DNA of 64,000 nt from Myxococcales bacterium 68-20. GTDB taxonomy: Bacteria > Myxococcota_A > Polyangia > Polyangiales > Polyangiaceae. Of the stretch, positions 8,475 through 16,996 are shown one piece after another (the first letter of the stretch is position 1; every line of letters starts with the position of its first letter). A program made the position numbers and the translations under genes. The notes under the pieces were generated by a model. It was not told the origin of the DNA and did no database searches. It saw nothing but the letters and a program-made list of their open reading frames with translations. The stretch lies in the NCBI GenBank assembly GCA_001899635.1, contig MKVQ01000048.1, positions 372,001-436,000 on the forward strand. Reading direction: 5' to 3'.

Positions 8475-9571
8475 CCCTGCGGGTAGCGATCGTCGGCTGT
8501 GGCAAGATCGCCGATGGCCACGTCGAAGAGATCCAGAAGATGCCGGAGGTCGCGCGCGTCGTCGGCGCCGTCGATCTCGAGCCGATCATGGCCGAGCAGC
8601 TCGCCGTCCGTTACGGCATCGAGCACCACGGCGCCGACTTCTCGCGGATGCTCCGCGAGCAGCGCCCTGACGTCGTGCACATCACGACGCCGCCGGCCTC
8701 GCACCTGCCGCTAGCGCTCGAGGCGATCGACGCGGGCTGTCACGTCTTCGTCGAGAAGCCCTTCACGCTCCGGCACGAAGACTCGAAGAAGCTCGTCGCG
8801 CGCGCCGAGGAGGCGAAGAAGAAGCTCTCGATCGGCTACACGTACCTCTTCGACCCGCCGGCGCTGGAGATGCGGAGCCTCCTCCGGCAAGGCGTCCTCG
8901 GCGACGTCGTCCATGTGGAGAGCTGGTTCGGCTACAACCTCGAAGGCGCGTTCGGGAAGGCCGTCCTCGGAGATCCGAACCACTGGGTGCTGAAGCTGCC
9001 CGGGCAGCTGTTCCACAACAACATCGATCACCTGCTCAACAAGGTCGTCGAGTTCTTCGCGGAGGACGAAGATCTTCCGGCGATCTCCGCGTTCGGCTCC
9101 GTCCGCCGCCGCGCGCGGCTCGGCGATCACCGCGACCGGATGATGGATGAGCTCCGGCTCGTCATCCGCGGCAAGCGCACGACGTTCTACGGCACCTTCT
9201 CGTCCCACACCCGTCCGCCCGCGCACCAGCTCCGCGTCTACGGGACGAAGAACACCGCCACCGTCGACTTCACGATGCGCACCGTCACGCTCGAGACGCA
9301 GTCGACGCTCCCGAGCGCCATCGGCCGCCTCGTTCCGGCCTTCTCGCACGCGATGCAGTACGTGCGCGCGGGCGGCAAGAACGTCGGCCGCTTCGCCCGC
9401 TCCGACTTCCACTTCTTCTCCGGGCTCCACTACCTCTTCCGGGAGTACTACCGGAGCATCGTGGAAGACACTCCACCACCGATCTCGCATCGCGACATCC
9501 TTCGGGTCTCGGCGATGCTCGACGAGATCTTCGCGCAGCTCGACGTCCAGCGAGAGGAGCTCGGGTCGTGA
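8471..9571 (+). CDS. Gfo/Idh/MocA family NAD(P)-dependent oxidoreductase
   Basis: A 366-residue oxidoreductase. The N-terminal Rossmann fold begins VAIVGCGKIADGHVEEI (GxGxxA fingerprint), and the typical HITTPPASHLPLALEAIDAG plus the family's Glu-Lys-Pro motif (HVFVEKPFTL) follow. The C-terminal half matches the usual alpha/beta substrate domain. Such enzymes oxidise or reduce nucleotide sugars, often to 3-keto intermediates. ATG 8471 overlaps the previous stop (ATGA), and the stop overlaps the next start (GTGA), so three genes are translationally coupled. A role in making a modified sugar for the polysaccharide is likely; the exact reaction is unknown. Confidence 0.88.
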   Translation: MTLRVAIVGCGKIADGHVEEIQKMPEVARVVGAVDLEPIMAEQLAVRYGIEHHGADFSRMLREQRPDVVHITTPPASHLPLALEAIDAGCHVFVEKPFTLRHEDSKKLVARAEEAKKKLSIGYTYLFDPPALEMRSLLRQGVLGDVVHVESWFGYNLEGAFGKAVLGDPNHWVLKLPGQLFHNNIDHLLNKVVEFFAEDEDLPAISAFGSVRRRARLGDHRDRMMDELRLVIRGKRTTFYGTFSSHTRPPAHQLRVYGTKNTATVDFTMRTVTLETQSTLPSAIGRLVPAFSHAMQYVRAGGKNVGRFARSDFHFFSGLHYLFREYYRSIVEDTPPPISHRDILRVSAMLDEIFAQLDVQREELGS

Positions 9572-10593
9572 CCAAGACGCTCGTAACAGGAGCAACCGGA
9601 TTCCTCGGGACGTCGCTCGTGCAGCGCCTCGTCGCGCGAGGGCGCACGGACCTTCGTTGCCTCGTCCGCCAGGGCAGCGACGTCTCGCATCTCGAGGGCG
9701 TCATCGAGAAGCATCCCGACGTCGAGCGCTTCGTCGGCTCGCTCGCCTCGGTCGATGCCGCCGCGGCCGCCGTCGAGGGCGTAGACACCATCTTCCACGT
9801 CGCCGCCGCGATGGGCGGCGCGCCGGCAGACATCTTCCTCAACACCGTCGTCACGACGAAGAACCTCTGCGAGGCGATCGCCCGGACCGCCCCGTCGCGA
9901 GGAAACAAGCCGCCGCTCTTCGTCCTCGTGAGCTCGTTCGGCGTCTACGGCGTCGCGGATCTGCCGCGCGGGACCGTCGTCGACGAGGGCACCCCGCTCG
10001 AGAACAAGCCTGCGCGACGCGACCCCTACTCGCAGGGCAAGCTCAGGCAAGAGAAGCTCTGCTGGGAGTACCACGACAAGGGCATCATCCGGCTCGCCGT
10101 CGCTCGCCCCGGCGTCATCTACGGTCCACGCGGCGGCGCGTTCTCCGCGCGTGTCGGTCTGAACCTCTTCGGTGTGTTCCTGCATCTCGGCGGGCGCAAC
10201 ACGCTACCGCTCACGTACGTCGACAACTGCGCCGAGGCGATCGCGCTCCTCGGCGACAGGCCGGAGGCGGCGGGCCAGGTGTACAACGTCGTCGACGACG
10301 ATCTGGTCGACGCCGACGACTACCTGCGCCGGTACAAGCAGCGCGTGACGCCGCTGCGCTCGGTCTCTCTCCCCTACCCCGTCACGATGCTCATGTCGCA
10401 CGCGGTCGAGCGCTATCACCGCGCGTCGAAGGGGCAGCTGCCCGCCGTCTTCACGCCGTACAAGACGAAGACGACGTGGAAGGGGAACCGCTTCAGCAAC
10501 GAGAAGCTGAAGGCGATCGGCTGGCGTCCGATCGTAACCACCGAGCAAGGGCTCGAGCGGACGTTCGAGCACCTGAAGGCGCGAGCGAGCTGA
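9568..10593 (+). CDS. NAD-dependent epimerase/dehydratase (extended SDR)
   Basis: A 341-residue extended short-chain dehydrogenase/reductase. The NAD-binding motif is GATGFLG near residue 8, and the catalytic Tyr-x-x-x-Lys appears as DPYSQGK. SSFGVYG supplies the active-site serine region and RPGVIYGPRG is the usual segment after the active site. It starts at GTG 9568, overlapping the stop of the dehydrogenase gene. Members act as nucleotide-sugar epimerases, dehydratases or reductases; coupling to a Gfo/Idh/MocA enzyme and a hexapeptide acetyltransferase suggests a short pathway to one unusual sugar. Confidence 0.86.
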   Translation: MTKTLVTGATGFLGTSLVQRLVARGRTDLRCLVRQGSDVSHLEGVIEKHPDVERFVGSLASVDAAAAAVEGVDTIFHVAAAMGGAPADIFLNTVVTTKNLCEAIARTAPSRGNKPPLFVLVSSFGVYGVADLPRGTVVDEGTPLENKPARRDPYSQGKLRQEKLCWEYHDKGIIRLAVARPGVIYGPRGGAFSARVGLNLFGVFLHLGGRNTLPLTYVDNCAEAIALLGDRPEAAGQVYNVVDDDLVDADDYLRRYKQRVTPLRSVSLPYPVTMLMSHAVERYHRASKGQLPAVFTPYKTKTTWKGNRFSNEKLKAIGWRPIVTTEQGLERTFEHLKARAS

Positions 10594-10645
10594 GCTATGG
10601 TCGACGAGCCCCATGCGCCGATGGGGCTCGAGATAGGGCGTCACC

Positions 10646-11185
10646 ATGCTGCGAACGATGAAGCTCATCATCAGCGACCTGCGCGCGAAGGCCGCGTGGG
10701 TCTACGAGGACGAATCGCCGAAGGCGATCGCGAAAGCGCTCGCCACCGACGGCACCGCCGCGATGATCGTCTACCGCCTGATGCAGGCCTCACGGCGGCA
10801 CGGCCTCTCGCCGCTCGAGATGGTCTTCAACAAGGTCAACGCCGCCTCGGGGTGCATCATCGGCCGCGGCGTCGAGTTCGGGCCTGGCTTCGTGCTCATC
10901 CACTCGAACGGCGTCGTCATCAACGGCGCGGTCCGCGGGGGCGAGAACGTGCACATCGAGCATCAGGTGACGATCGGCGCGGAGAAGCGCCAGAGCCCGG
11001 TCATCGGCAACGGCGTCTTCATCGGCGCGGGCGCGAAGATCGTCGGCCCGGTCACGCTCGGCGACAACGCGCGGGTCGGCGCGAACGCGGTCGTGACGAA
11101 GGACGTCCCGGCAGACACGACGGTCGTTGGCATCCCGGCGCGGCCGGTGAACAAGCAGAACGGGACGTCACACTCGGCAGAGTGA
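10646..11185 (+). CDS. Serine-acetyltransferase-like hexapeptide acyltransferase
   Basis: A 179-residue left-handed beta-helix acyltransferase. Hexapeptide repeats run through the second half (IIGRGVEFGPGFVLIHSNG, then VIGNGVFIGAGAKIVG), with the active-site histidine region HIEHQVTIGA as in CysE-type enzymes and the usual GIPARPV close. It is shorter than CysE (about 270 residues) because the N-terminal helical domain is reduced. Acetyl-CoA-dependent O- or N-acetylation of a sugar is likely, since the gene follows sugar-modifying enzymes with a 52-base gap; true serine acetyltransferase activity is less likely. Confidence 0.84.
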   Translation: MLRTMKLIISDLRAKAAWVYEDESPKAIAKALATDGTAAMIVYRLMQASRRHGLSPLEMVFNKVNAASGCIIGRGVEFGPGFVLIHSNGVVINGAVRGGENVHIEHQVTIGAEKRQSPVIGNGVFIGAGAKIVGPVTLGDNARVGANAVVTKDVPADTTVVGIPARPVNKQNGTSHSAE

Positions 11186-11186
11186 G

Positions 11187-11201
11187 GGCCCGTCGGGGGC
11201 C
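11187..11201. terminator. Small hairpin between convergent stops
   Basis: GGCCC and GGGCC arms flank a five-base loop exactly between the stop of the acetyltransferase (11185) and the stop of the methyltransferase (11201). No T-run follows on either strand. It could act as a weak two-way terminator. Confidence 0.3.
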
Positions 11202-12067
11202 TACCTCTCGCGCCGGAAGTACATCCCCTTCGCCTGCTTCTGGGGAATCATGTGCATCGCGTTCTTCAGCTGATGCTTCGCAATGTACTCGTCGACCGCG
11301 CGACGAGCGCCGACCGCGAGATAGTCATCGATCACTACGAAGCCCCCCGGCGACAGCTTCGGATAGAGATTCTCGAGGATCGCGCGAACGCCCTCGTAAC
11401 CGTCGATGTCGACCCGAATGAGCGCGAGCCGCTCGATCGGCGCCGCCGGGAGTGACCGATCGAAGTACCCCTCGAGGACACGAAGCTCCGATCCGTGCAC
11501 TCCATACCGCTCGACGTTCTGCTCGAACTCCGAGCGGCCGATCCGGAAGTAAGCGGCGTGCTCGTAGAGCTCCTTGTCGTCCTCCGAGCTGTTCTCGGTC
11601 GGGGCAGGATAACCTTCGAACGAATCGGCGGCCCAGACGAGGCGCTGCTGATGGCCACGAGCAGCACGTAGGGCTGCCAGCATCAGGATCACGGCGCCAC
11701 CACGCCAGCAGCCACCTTCAAAGAAGTCACCGTCGACCCTTTCCTGCTCGATCGCGTAGAGCGTCTTCTGGAGGAACTCGAGGCGCCTCGATCCGCACAT
11801 GACTTCTGCGCTGCGAGGCCACCCGACGCCTTCGCGCTTGTCCTCCAGAGTCTGCGGGTTGTGGATGAGCCTGACGATGCGAGGGTGCTTCGCCAAGCCC
11901 AGGGCGCGTCTGATCGCTCGCCCCTTCCACGTGAGACCGCGCGCCGGCGTGAAGACGAAATCCTCGTCGTCGAAGAGCTCACGCGTGAGGCACCGGCGGA
12001 GCAGATCCATGTACATGCCGGCCTCAGGTGACGGAGGTGGAGTCGCGAGGATCTCGGACGGGGTCAT
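11201..12067 (-). CDS. TylF/MycF family macrocin-O-methyltransferase-like protein
   Basis: A 288-residue SAM-dependent methyltransferase of the TylF/MycF family, whose members O-methylate sugar hydroxyls on glycans and antibiotics with a metal ion. Visible marks are the SAM-binding stretch GDFFEGGCWRGGA, the acidic ADSFEGYP, and the metal-binding aspartates in FVVIDDYLAVGARRAV. The frame stays open upstream, but homology begins near MTPSEILATPP, so I placed the start at ATG 12067. It stands alone on the minus strand, divergent from the SGNH/MBOAT operon across about 100 bases. The natural acceptor is probably a sugar of the local polysaccharide. Confidence 0.86.
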   Translation of the reverse strand: MTPSEILATPPPSPEAGMYMDLLRRCLTRELFDDEDFVFTPARGLTWKGRAIRRALGLAKHPRIVRLIHNPQTLEDKREGVGWPRSAEVMCGSRRLEFLQKTLYAIEQERVDGDFFEGGCWRGGAVILMLAALRAARGHQQRLVWAADSFEGYPAPTENSSEDDKELYEHAAYFRIGRSEFEQNVERYGVHGSELRVLEGYFDRSLPAAPIERLALIRVDIDGYEGVRAILENLYPKLSPGGFVVIDDYLAVGARRAVDEYIAKHQLKNAMHMIPQKQAKGMYFRRER

Positions 12068-12168
12068 GGCAACGACAGCATAGGTGGGCACCGGAGGATG
12101 TCCACGACTGTCGCACGGCAACAGGTCCCCCCCCTTCACAGTGAGGGGCTGCGAGGGGCGTCGCGGTG

Positions 12169-13284
12169 ATGATTGACGGGGCCTTCCAATTGCCGGATCT
12201 TCCCCGCGAGATGGCGAACGAGAGCCCAAAGGGCGGCGGTTGGCGTGGGGTCGGCGTCGTGCTCGCTACGGCTGCGCTGATGATCGGCGCCTCGGATATG
12301 GCCCTCCGTCGGGTGTCTCCGCCGAAGTACGTGCGCGAGGTGGCGGATGCTCTCGCCGACTACGAGCACGAAGACCCGACCACGCTCGTCCTCGGCTCGA
12401 GCCACGCGCGGACATTCGACGTCATGGATCGCATGGCACGCGAGCGAACCCAGGGACGGGAGCGCATCCTCTCTGTCCCGCTCGAGGCGGGGAACTTCAC
12501 CGGGTTCGAGTGGGTGCTCCATCACCGGGTCGAGCCGCTCATCGAGGAGCGGGATGCGTCCGGCGCCAAGAAGCGACCGAGCCTCAAGCGCCTCGTGCTC
12601 GTCGCGGTGTGGTGGGACGCGTGCTTCGTCGACGGAGATCCGCCGAACTTCAACCTCCCGTCACGAGCCTGGACGTTCGGCGATTTCGCCGCCGACGTCG
12701 CCGCCCACGGCTTGAACGATCACAACCGCAACTACGTGACGACTCGCTGGCTCGACCTGTGGCACGGCAGCATCCTCGTCTCCGATCGCGGGCATGCGCA
12801 GGTGGTCGAGGCGCTCCACGACCGAGTAAAGCCGCTCTCGGCAGAGGCGAAAGAGAAGCAGTTCCAGTTCCGGCTGAGAGGTTGGCAGTCGATCATCGAG
12901 CGCGGAAAGATCTGCGGCGATCACCCGAAGGAGGTGGCGGCGGCGGATCGGATCCTGAAGTGGGGACAGGACAAGGGCTACGATGTCACGTTCATGCTCT
13001 ATCCGCTCAGGCCGATCACGCTCTCGGACGATACTCGGCAGAACGTCCAGGTCCCGTTCCAGAAGACGATGAGGGACGTGGCGGAACGTCGGGGCGTTCG
13101 ATTCGTCGACGCCACGTTCGACAACGGAGGGATCGACGACCCCGACTTCCAGGACTTCGACCACCTCACCGCGGCCGGCCACGAGAAGCTCAGCAACTGG
13201 CTCCTCGCCGACAAGTTCGCCTTCGTGCTCGACGGGCACGTGTCTTCGCCCCACACCACCGATGCCAGCGGAGGACGGCCATGA
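12169..13284 (+). CDS. Membrane-anchored SGNH-like protein, acyl-transfer partner (DltD/AlgJ type)
   Basis: A 371-residue protein with one N-terminal membrane helix (about residues 28-42) and an SGNH/GDSL-like extracytoplasmic domain. The block-I serine lies in LVLGSSHAR (Ser77/78) and the block-V Asp/His pair in DFQDFDHLTAAGH (Asp329, His332). Proteins of this kind (DltD, AlgJ/AlgX, PatB) work beside an MBOAT to place acyl groups on surface polymers. The stop overlaps the MBOAT start (ATGA). I used ATG 12169; a GTG one codon earlier is possible. It is the first gene of an eight-gene operon running into the NRPS/PKS genes. Confidence 0.78.
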   Translation: MIDGAFQLPDLPREMANESPKGGGWRGVGVVLATAALMIGASDMALRRVSPPKYVREVADALADYEHEDPTTLVLGSSHARTFDVMDRMARERTQGRERILSVPLEAGNFTGFEWVLHHRVEPLIEERDASGAKKRPSLKRLVLVAVWWDACFVDGDPPNFNLPSRAWTFGDFAADVAAHGLNDHNRNYVTTRWLDLWHGSILVSDRGHAQVVEALHDRVKPLSAEAKEKQFQFRLRGWQSIIERGKICGDHPKEVAAADRILKWGQDKGYDVTFMLYPLRPITLSDDTRQNVQVPFQKTMRDVAERRGVRFVDATFDNGGIDDPDFQDFDHLTAAGHEKLSNWLLADKFAFVLDGHVSSPHTTDASGGRP

Positions 13285-14732
13285 GCCTCTCCGAAGTCGA
13301 GCTCTTCTTCTTCTTCCCGGTCGTGTTCGCGGTCTACTGGCTGTTGCCACGGCGGGCCGTCGTTCAGAACGTGGTCCTCACGACCGCGAGCCTGTTCTTC
13401 TATGCGACCTGGAATGCGAAGCTCCTTCCGCTCTTCTTGCTGAGCACGCTCGTCGACTTCGCGGTGTTGCGCGCCTTCGCGCGAACCCCGGCGGCGGCGG
13501 ACGACGCCCCCGAGGACGAGCGAGCGAAGCGAACCGCGACGCGGCGGCGCTGGCTGATCCTCAGCCTGGTCTCCAACCTCGTCGTCCTCGCGGGGTTCAA
13601 GTACGTCGGGGCATTCAACAAGCTGCTGGCGCTGGGCCTGCCTCCGATCGCGCTCCCGCTCGGCATCTCGTTCTACACGATGTCGCGGCTAGGGGTGATC
13701 ATCGACACCTACTACGACCGGATCCCTCCCGTCCGATCGCTGCTCGTCTGGGTGACGTTCACCTCGTTCTTCCCGCAGCTCATCGCCGGTCCGATCGGCC
13801 GCACCGACCTCCTCGAGCAGTACGAACAGCCGCGCCGGCTCGAGGCCTCCTCGGCGCTCCGCGCGCTTCGCGAGGTCGGCGTCGGCTTCGTGCTCAAGGT
13901 GTACGTCGCCGCTCACGCGAGCACATGGGTGAATCCGGTCTTCGCCGAGCCTGGCGTCTATACGCGAAAGGCGCATCTGCTCGCCCTCATCGGCTATGCC
14001 ACGCAAGTCTTCGCGGACTTCGCCGGCTACAGCCTCCTCGCGCTCGGTGTCGCGCGCGCGTTTGCCGTCTCGCTACCGGAGAACTTCAACTTCCCGTTCC
14101 TGAGCACCAACCCGATGGAGCTCTGGCGCCGGTGGCACATGAGCCTGAACCGGTGGCTGTTCGACTACGTGTACTCGTTCATGGTGACGGGCGAGGGCTT
14201 CATGAACGGGCGCCTCGGCCTCGGGCTGGTCATCGTCATGATCGTCTCGGGCATCTGGCACGGCTCCACGTGGCCGTACGTGGTCTGGGGCGCGATGCAC
14301 GGGCTCTGGCTCTTCGCCCACTACCGCTATGACCTCCACTACAAGTCGCTTTGCCGGAAGGACCGCACCTGGGTCGCGCGCCGGAAGTCGGCCCCGTACC
14401 TGGCGCTCGGGTGGGCGGCGACGATCGGCTTCTTCATCATCGCGCTCGTGCCGTTCCGCGCGTCGTCGCTCGGGGACGCAGCGACGTTCTTCCGCGGCCT
14501 CGTGCTCGGCGGAGGCACCGAGACGCTCGACGCCGGGACGATGCACCCCGCGTTGGCTGTTCTCCTCGTCGTCCTTTACCACGTGCAGGCGATGCCGTTC
14601 TTCGACAGCGTCCGCGCGCGCTTCACCGCTGCCCCGGCCCCCGTTCGGGGGCTCGTACTGGGCCTCGTCGTCGTGTTCCTCATGATCTTCGCGCCGGTCG
14701 GCGCGGGCACGTTCATCTACGCTCAGTTCTGA
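13281..14732 (+). CDS. MBOAT family O-acyltransferase (DltB/AlgI-like)
   Basis: A 483-residue polytopic membrane protein of the MBOAT family. Signature segments are NFNFPFLSTNPMELWRRWH at about 268-286 and IVSGIWHGSTWPYVVWGAMHG at 321-341, with the catalytic-type His327 in GIWHG and His340. MBOATs of the DltB/AlgI branch pass acyl groups from a cytosolic donor across the membrane to cell-surface glycans. The frame is open far upstream over the SGNH gene, but the family start MSLSEVELFFFFPVVFAVYW fixes ATG 13281. An acyl carrier protein gene follows 18 bases downstream and is the obvious donor candidate. Confidence 0.92.
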   Translation: MSLSEVELFFFFPVVFAVYWLLPRRAVVQNVVLTTASLFFYATWNAKLLPLFLLSTLVDFAVLRAFARTPAAADDAPEDERAKRTATRRRWLILSLVSNLVVLAGFKYVGAFNKLLALGLPPIALPLGISFYTMSRLGVIIDTYYDRIPPVRSLLVWVTFTSFFPQLIAGPIGRTDLLEQYEQPRRLEASSALRALREVGVGFVLKVYVAAHASTWVNPVFAEPGVYTRKAHLLALIGYATQVFADFAGYSLLALGVARAFAVSLPENFNFPFLSTNPMELWRRWHMSLNRWLFDYVYSFMVTGEGFMNGRLGLGLVIVMIVSGIWHGSTWPYVVWGAMHGLWLFAHYRYDLHYKSLCRKDRTWVARRKSAPYLALGWAATIGFFIIALVPFRASSLGDAATFFRGLVLGGGTETLDAGTMHPALAVLLVVLYHVQAMPFFDSVRARFTAAPAPVRGLVLGLVVVFLMIFAPVGAGTFIYAQF

Positions 14733-14750
14733 AACGGAAATCCGAGCCCT

Positions 14751-15023
14751 ATGACATCATCGGAGCTTCGTCAGCGCGTCATCGACTGGCTGGACGACAA
14801 CTATCACTTCGGCGACGCGCAAAACCTGATCAAGGACGACGAGATGTCGTTCCTCGAGCGCGGCGTCCTCGACAGCCTCGGCTTCGTCCAGCTCTGCGTC
14901 TTCCTGGAGAAGACGTACAAGATCAAGATCGACAGGAAGAGCCTCACCCGCGCCAACTTCGACAGCCTCGGCAAGATCGTGCGCTACGTCACCGCTCACA
15001 AAGACTATCGAGGACCGAAGTGA
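14751..15023 (+). CDS. Stand-alone acyl carrier protein
   Basis: A 90-residue carrier protein. The phosphopantetheine site is Ser42 in GVLDSLGFVQL, followed by the second helix and FDSLGKIVRYV near the end. Length and helix pattern match discrete ACP/DltC-type proteins. It lies between the MBOAT gene and the acetoacetyl-CoA-synthetase-like gene, which it overlaps (GTGA), the place DltC takes in dlt-type operons. The phosphopantetheinyl transferase at 56794 could activate it. What it carries is not visible from sequence. Confidence 0.9.
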   Translation: MTSSELRQRVIDWLDDNYHFGDAQNLIKDDEMSFLERGVLDSLGFVQLCVFLEKTYKIKIDRKSLTRANFDSLGKIVRYVTAHKDYRGPK

Positions 15024-16996
15024 GCACGTCTGGGGGAAAGCTCCTCTGCATGCCGGATCCCGATCGGATCCAGCGCTCTCGCATGACCGCGTTCCGAAGC
15101 TGGGTCTCCGAGGAGACGGGCGCCGCGCTCGCGGACGATCACGCGCTCTTCGAGTGGAGCACCCGCAACGTCGCAGCTTTCTGGAAGCTCTTCGTCGAGT
15201 GGACGGGCGTGCGCCTCGGCGGCGCGCGCGAGCCGGTAATCGAAGGCGCCGAGGTCGAGACGGCGACCTTCTTCCCGGGCGCCAAGCTCTCGTACGTCGA
15301 TCACGTCCTCCGGCCGCCGGCGGACGAGAGCGCCGATGTCGAGGTCGTGATCGGCGTCGACGAGACGGGCGCCCGCGAGGCCCTCACCCGCCGAGAGCTT
15401 CGGCGGCGCGTCGCCTGTTATGCGCGCGAGCTCACGAGCCGCGGTGTCAGGCCGGGAGATCGCGTCGTCGGGATCGCACGCAACGTCCCGCGCACGCTCG
15501 TGCTTTACCTCGCGACACTGTCGCTCGGCGCGGTGTGGTCCTCGGTCGCTCCCGACATGGGGACCGAGCTGCTCGTCCAGCGCGTCGGCCAAGTGCATCC
15601 GAAGCTCGTGCTCGCAGACCTGTCGTACCCGTACCACGGCGCGCTTCGCGAGAACGTCCGCACGGACGCGATCAGCGAGCTCGTCCCGGGCTGCACGATC
15701 GTTTCGATGACCGAGGTCGAGGGCTGGGCGCCGGCCGGGGAGAGCCCGGAGCTCACGCTGGCCGAGCTGCCGTTCAACCATCCGCTCGTCATCCTCTTCT
15801 CGTCGGGCACGACGGGGCTCCCCAAGTGCATCATGCACGGGGCCGGAGGGACGCTCGTCGAGCACTGGAAGGAGCTCGCGCTGCACTGCGATCTCGGCCC
15901 CGGAGATCGCCTGCTGTTCCACACGACGGCCGGCTGGATGATGTACAACTGGCTCGTCTCGGCGCTCGTTACGGGCGCATCGATCGTCCTCTACGACGGC
16001 TCGGTGTCATTCCCGCATGCCGACTCGCTCCTCCGCTGCGTCGCCGAGGAGCGGTGCACCGTGTTCGGGACGAGCGCTGCGTACCTCTCTTATTGCAGGG
16101 ACGCCGGGCTCGAGCCGCGGAGCGCGCTCGATCTGTCGAGCCTGCGCCTCATGCTCTCCACCGGATCGGTGCTCCGCGATCCGATGTTCGAGTGGGCGTA
16201 CGAGAACGTCGCGCCGGTGCCCATCCACTCGATCTCCGGCGGCACCGACATCATCGGGTGCTTCGTCCTCGGCTCCCCCAACCTGCCGATCACGTGCGGC
16301 GAGAGCCCGATGACGAGCCTCGCGCTCGACGTGCGCGCCGCGAACGGAGGGGGCTTCGTCCGCGCGCCGGCCGAAGGCAGCGTGGTCGGCGAGCTCGTCT
16401 GCGTGCAGCCCTTCCCGTCGCGGCCGGTCGGCTTCTGGGGTGACGAGGACGGAAGCCGCTTCCACGAGTCGTACTTCTCCCAGAACGAAGGCGTTTGGAC
16501 GCACGGTGACACCATCGAGCTCACGAGCCGCGGGACCGCGCGAATCCACGGCCGGAGCGACGGGATCCTCAACGTGCGCGGCGTGCGCATCGGCCCCGGC
16601 GAGATCTACAAGGTCCTGGAGCTGTTCCCCGAAGTGAAGTCCTCCGTCGCGATCGAACAGCGGGCGCCGGAAGAGCCGGGGGGCAGTCGCCTCGTGCTCC
16701 TGGTCGTCCTCGCCGACGGAGGGCCAGTCCCGCGGCCGCTCATGCTGCGGATCAAGAAAGAGCTCGCCGCACGGACGTCGCCGGCACACGTGCCCTCGGT
16801 CATCGTCGCCGTCCGCGACGTGCCTCGTACGCACAACAACAAGGTGAGCGAGCGAGCCGCGCGCGACGCCGCCAACGGCGAGCTCCCAAAGAACGTGACC
16901 GCGCTCAAGAATCCCGAGGTGCTCCGCGAGATCATGGCCGATCCGGAGATCGCGATCGTTCGCGAGAATGCCGTCCCGCTCGAGGAGAAGAACTGA
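15020..16996 (+). CDS. Acetoacetate--CoA ligase-like adenylating enzyme
   Basis: A 658-residue enzyme of the ANL superfamily with the length and N-terminal extension of acetoacetyl-CoA synthetases (about 650 residues). The ATP-binding motif is LFSSGTTGLPKCIMHG; HTTAGWMMYNWL, SGGTDIIGCFV and THGDTIEL are further family segments. These enzymes join ATP, acetoacetate or a similar short 3-oxo acid, and CoA. GTG 15020 overlaps the ACP stop. Its place beside ACP, MBOAT and SGNH suggests it feeds an acyl group into this system, either as CoA thioester or directly on the carrier protein (inference). Ordinary acetoacetate use remains possible. Confidence 0.83.
   Translation: MSTSGGKLLCMPDPDRIQRSRMTAFRSWVSEETGAALADDHALFEWSTRNVAAFWKLFVEWTGVRLGGAREPVIEGAEVETATFFPGAKLSYVDHVLRPPADESADVEVVIGVDETGAREALTRRELRRRVACYARELTSRGVRPGDRVVGIARNVPRTLVLYLATLSLGAVWSSVAPDMGTELLVQRVGQVHPKLVLADLSYPYHGALRENVRTDAISELVPGCTIVSMTEVEGWAPAGESPELTLAELPFNHPLVILFSSGTTGLPKCIMHGAGGTLVEHWKELALHCDLGPGDRLLFHTTAGWMMYNWLVSALVTGASIVLYDGSVSFPHADSLLRCVAEERCTVFGTSAAYLSYCRDAGLEPRSALDLSSLRLMLSTGSVLRDPMFEWAYENVAPVPIHSISGGTDIIGCFVLGSPNLPITCGESPMTSLALDVRAANGGGFVRAPAEGSVVGELVCVQPFPSRPVGFWGDEDGSRFHESYFSQNEGVWTHGDTIELTSRGTARIHGRSDGILNVRGVRIGPGEIYKVLELFPEVKSSVAIEQRAPEEPGGSRLVLLVVLADGGPVPRPLMLRIKKELAARTSPAHVPSVIVAVRDVPRTHNNKVSERAARDAANGELPKNVTALKNPEVLREIMADPEIAIVRENAVPLEEKN

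Noticed and set aside
12240-13280. Long open frame upstream of the MBOAT gene, in frame with it
   Set aside because: It lies out of frame over the SGNH gene, is Arg/Pro-rich and matches nothing; MBOAT homology starts exactly at ATG 13281.
15020-16996. Reading the ligase as a plain ketone-body enzyme unrelated to its neighbours
   Set aside because: Start and stop overlap the ACP and NRPS genes, so it is at least co-translated with them; the plain reading is kept only as an alternative.
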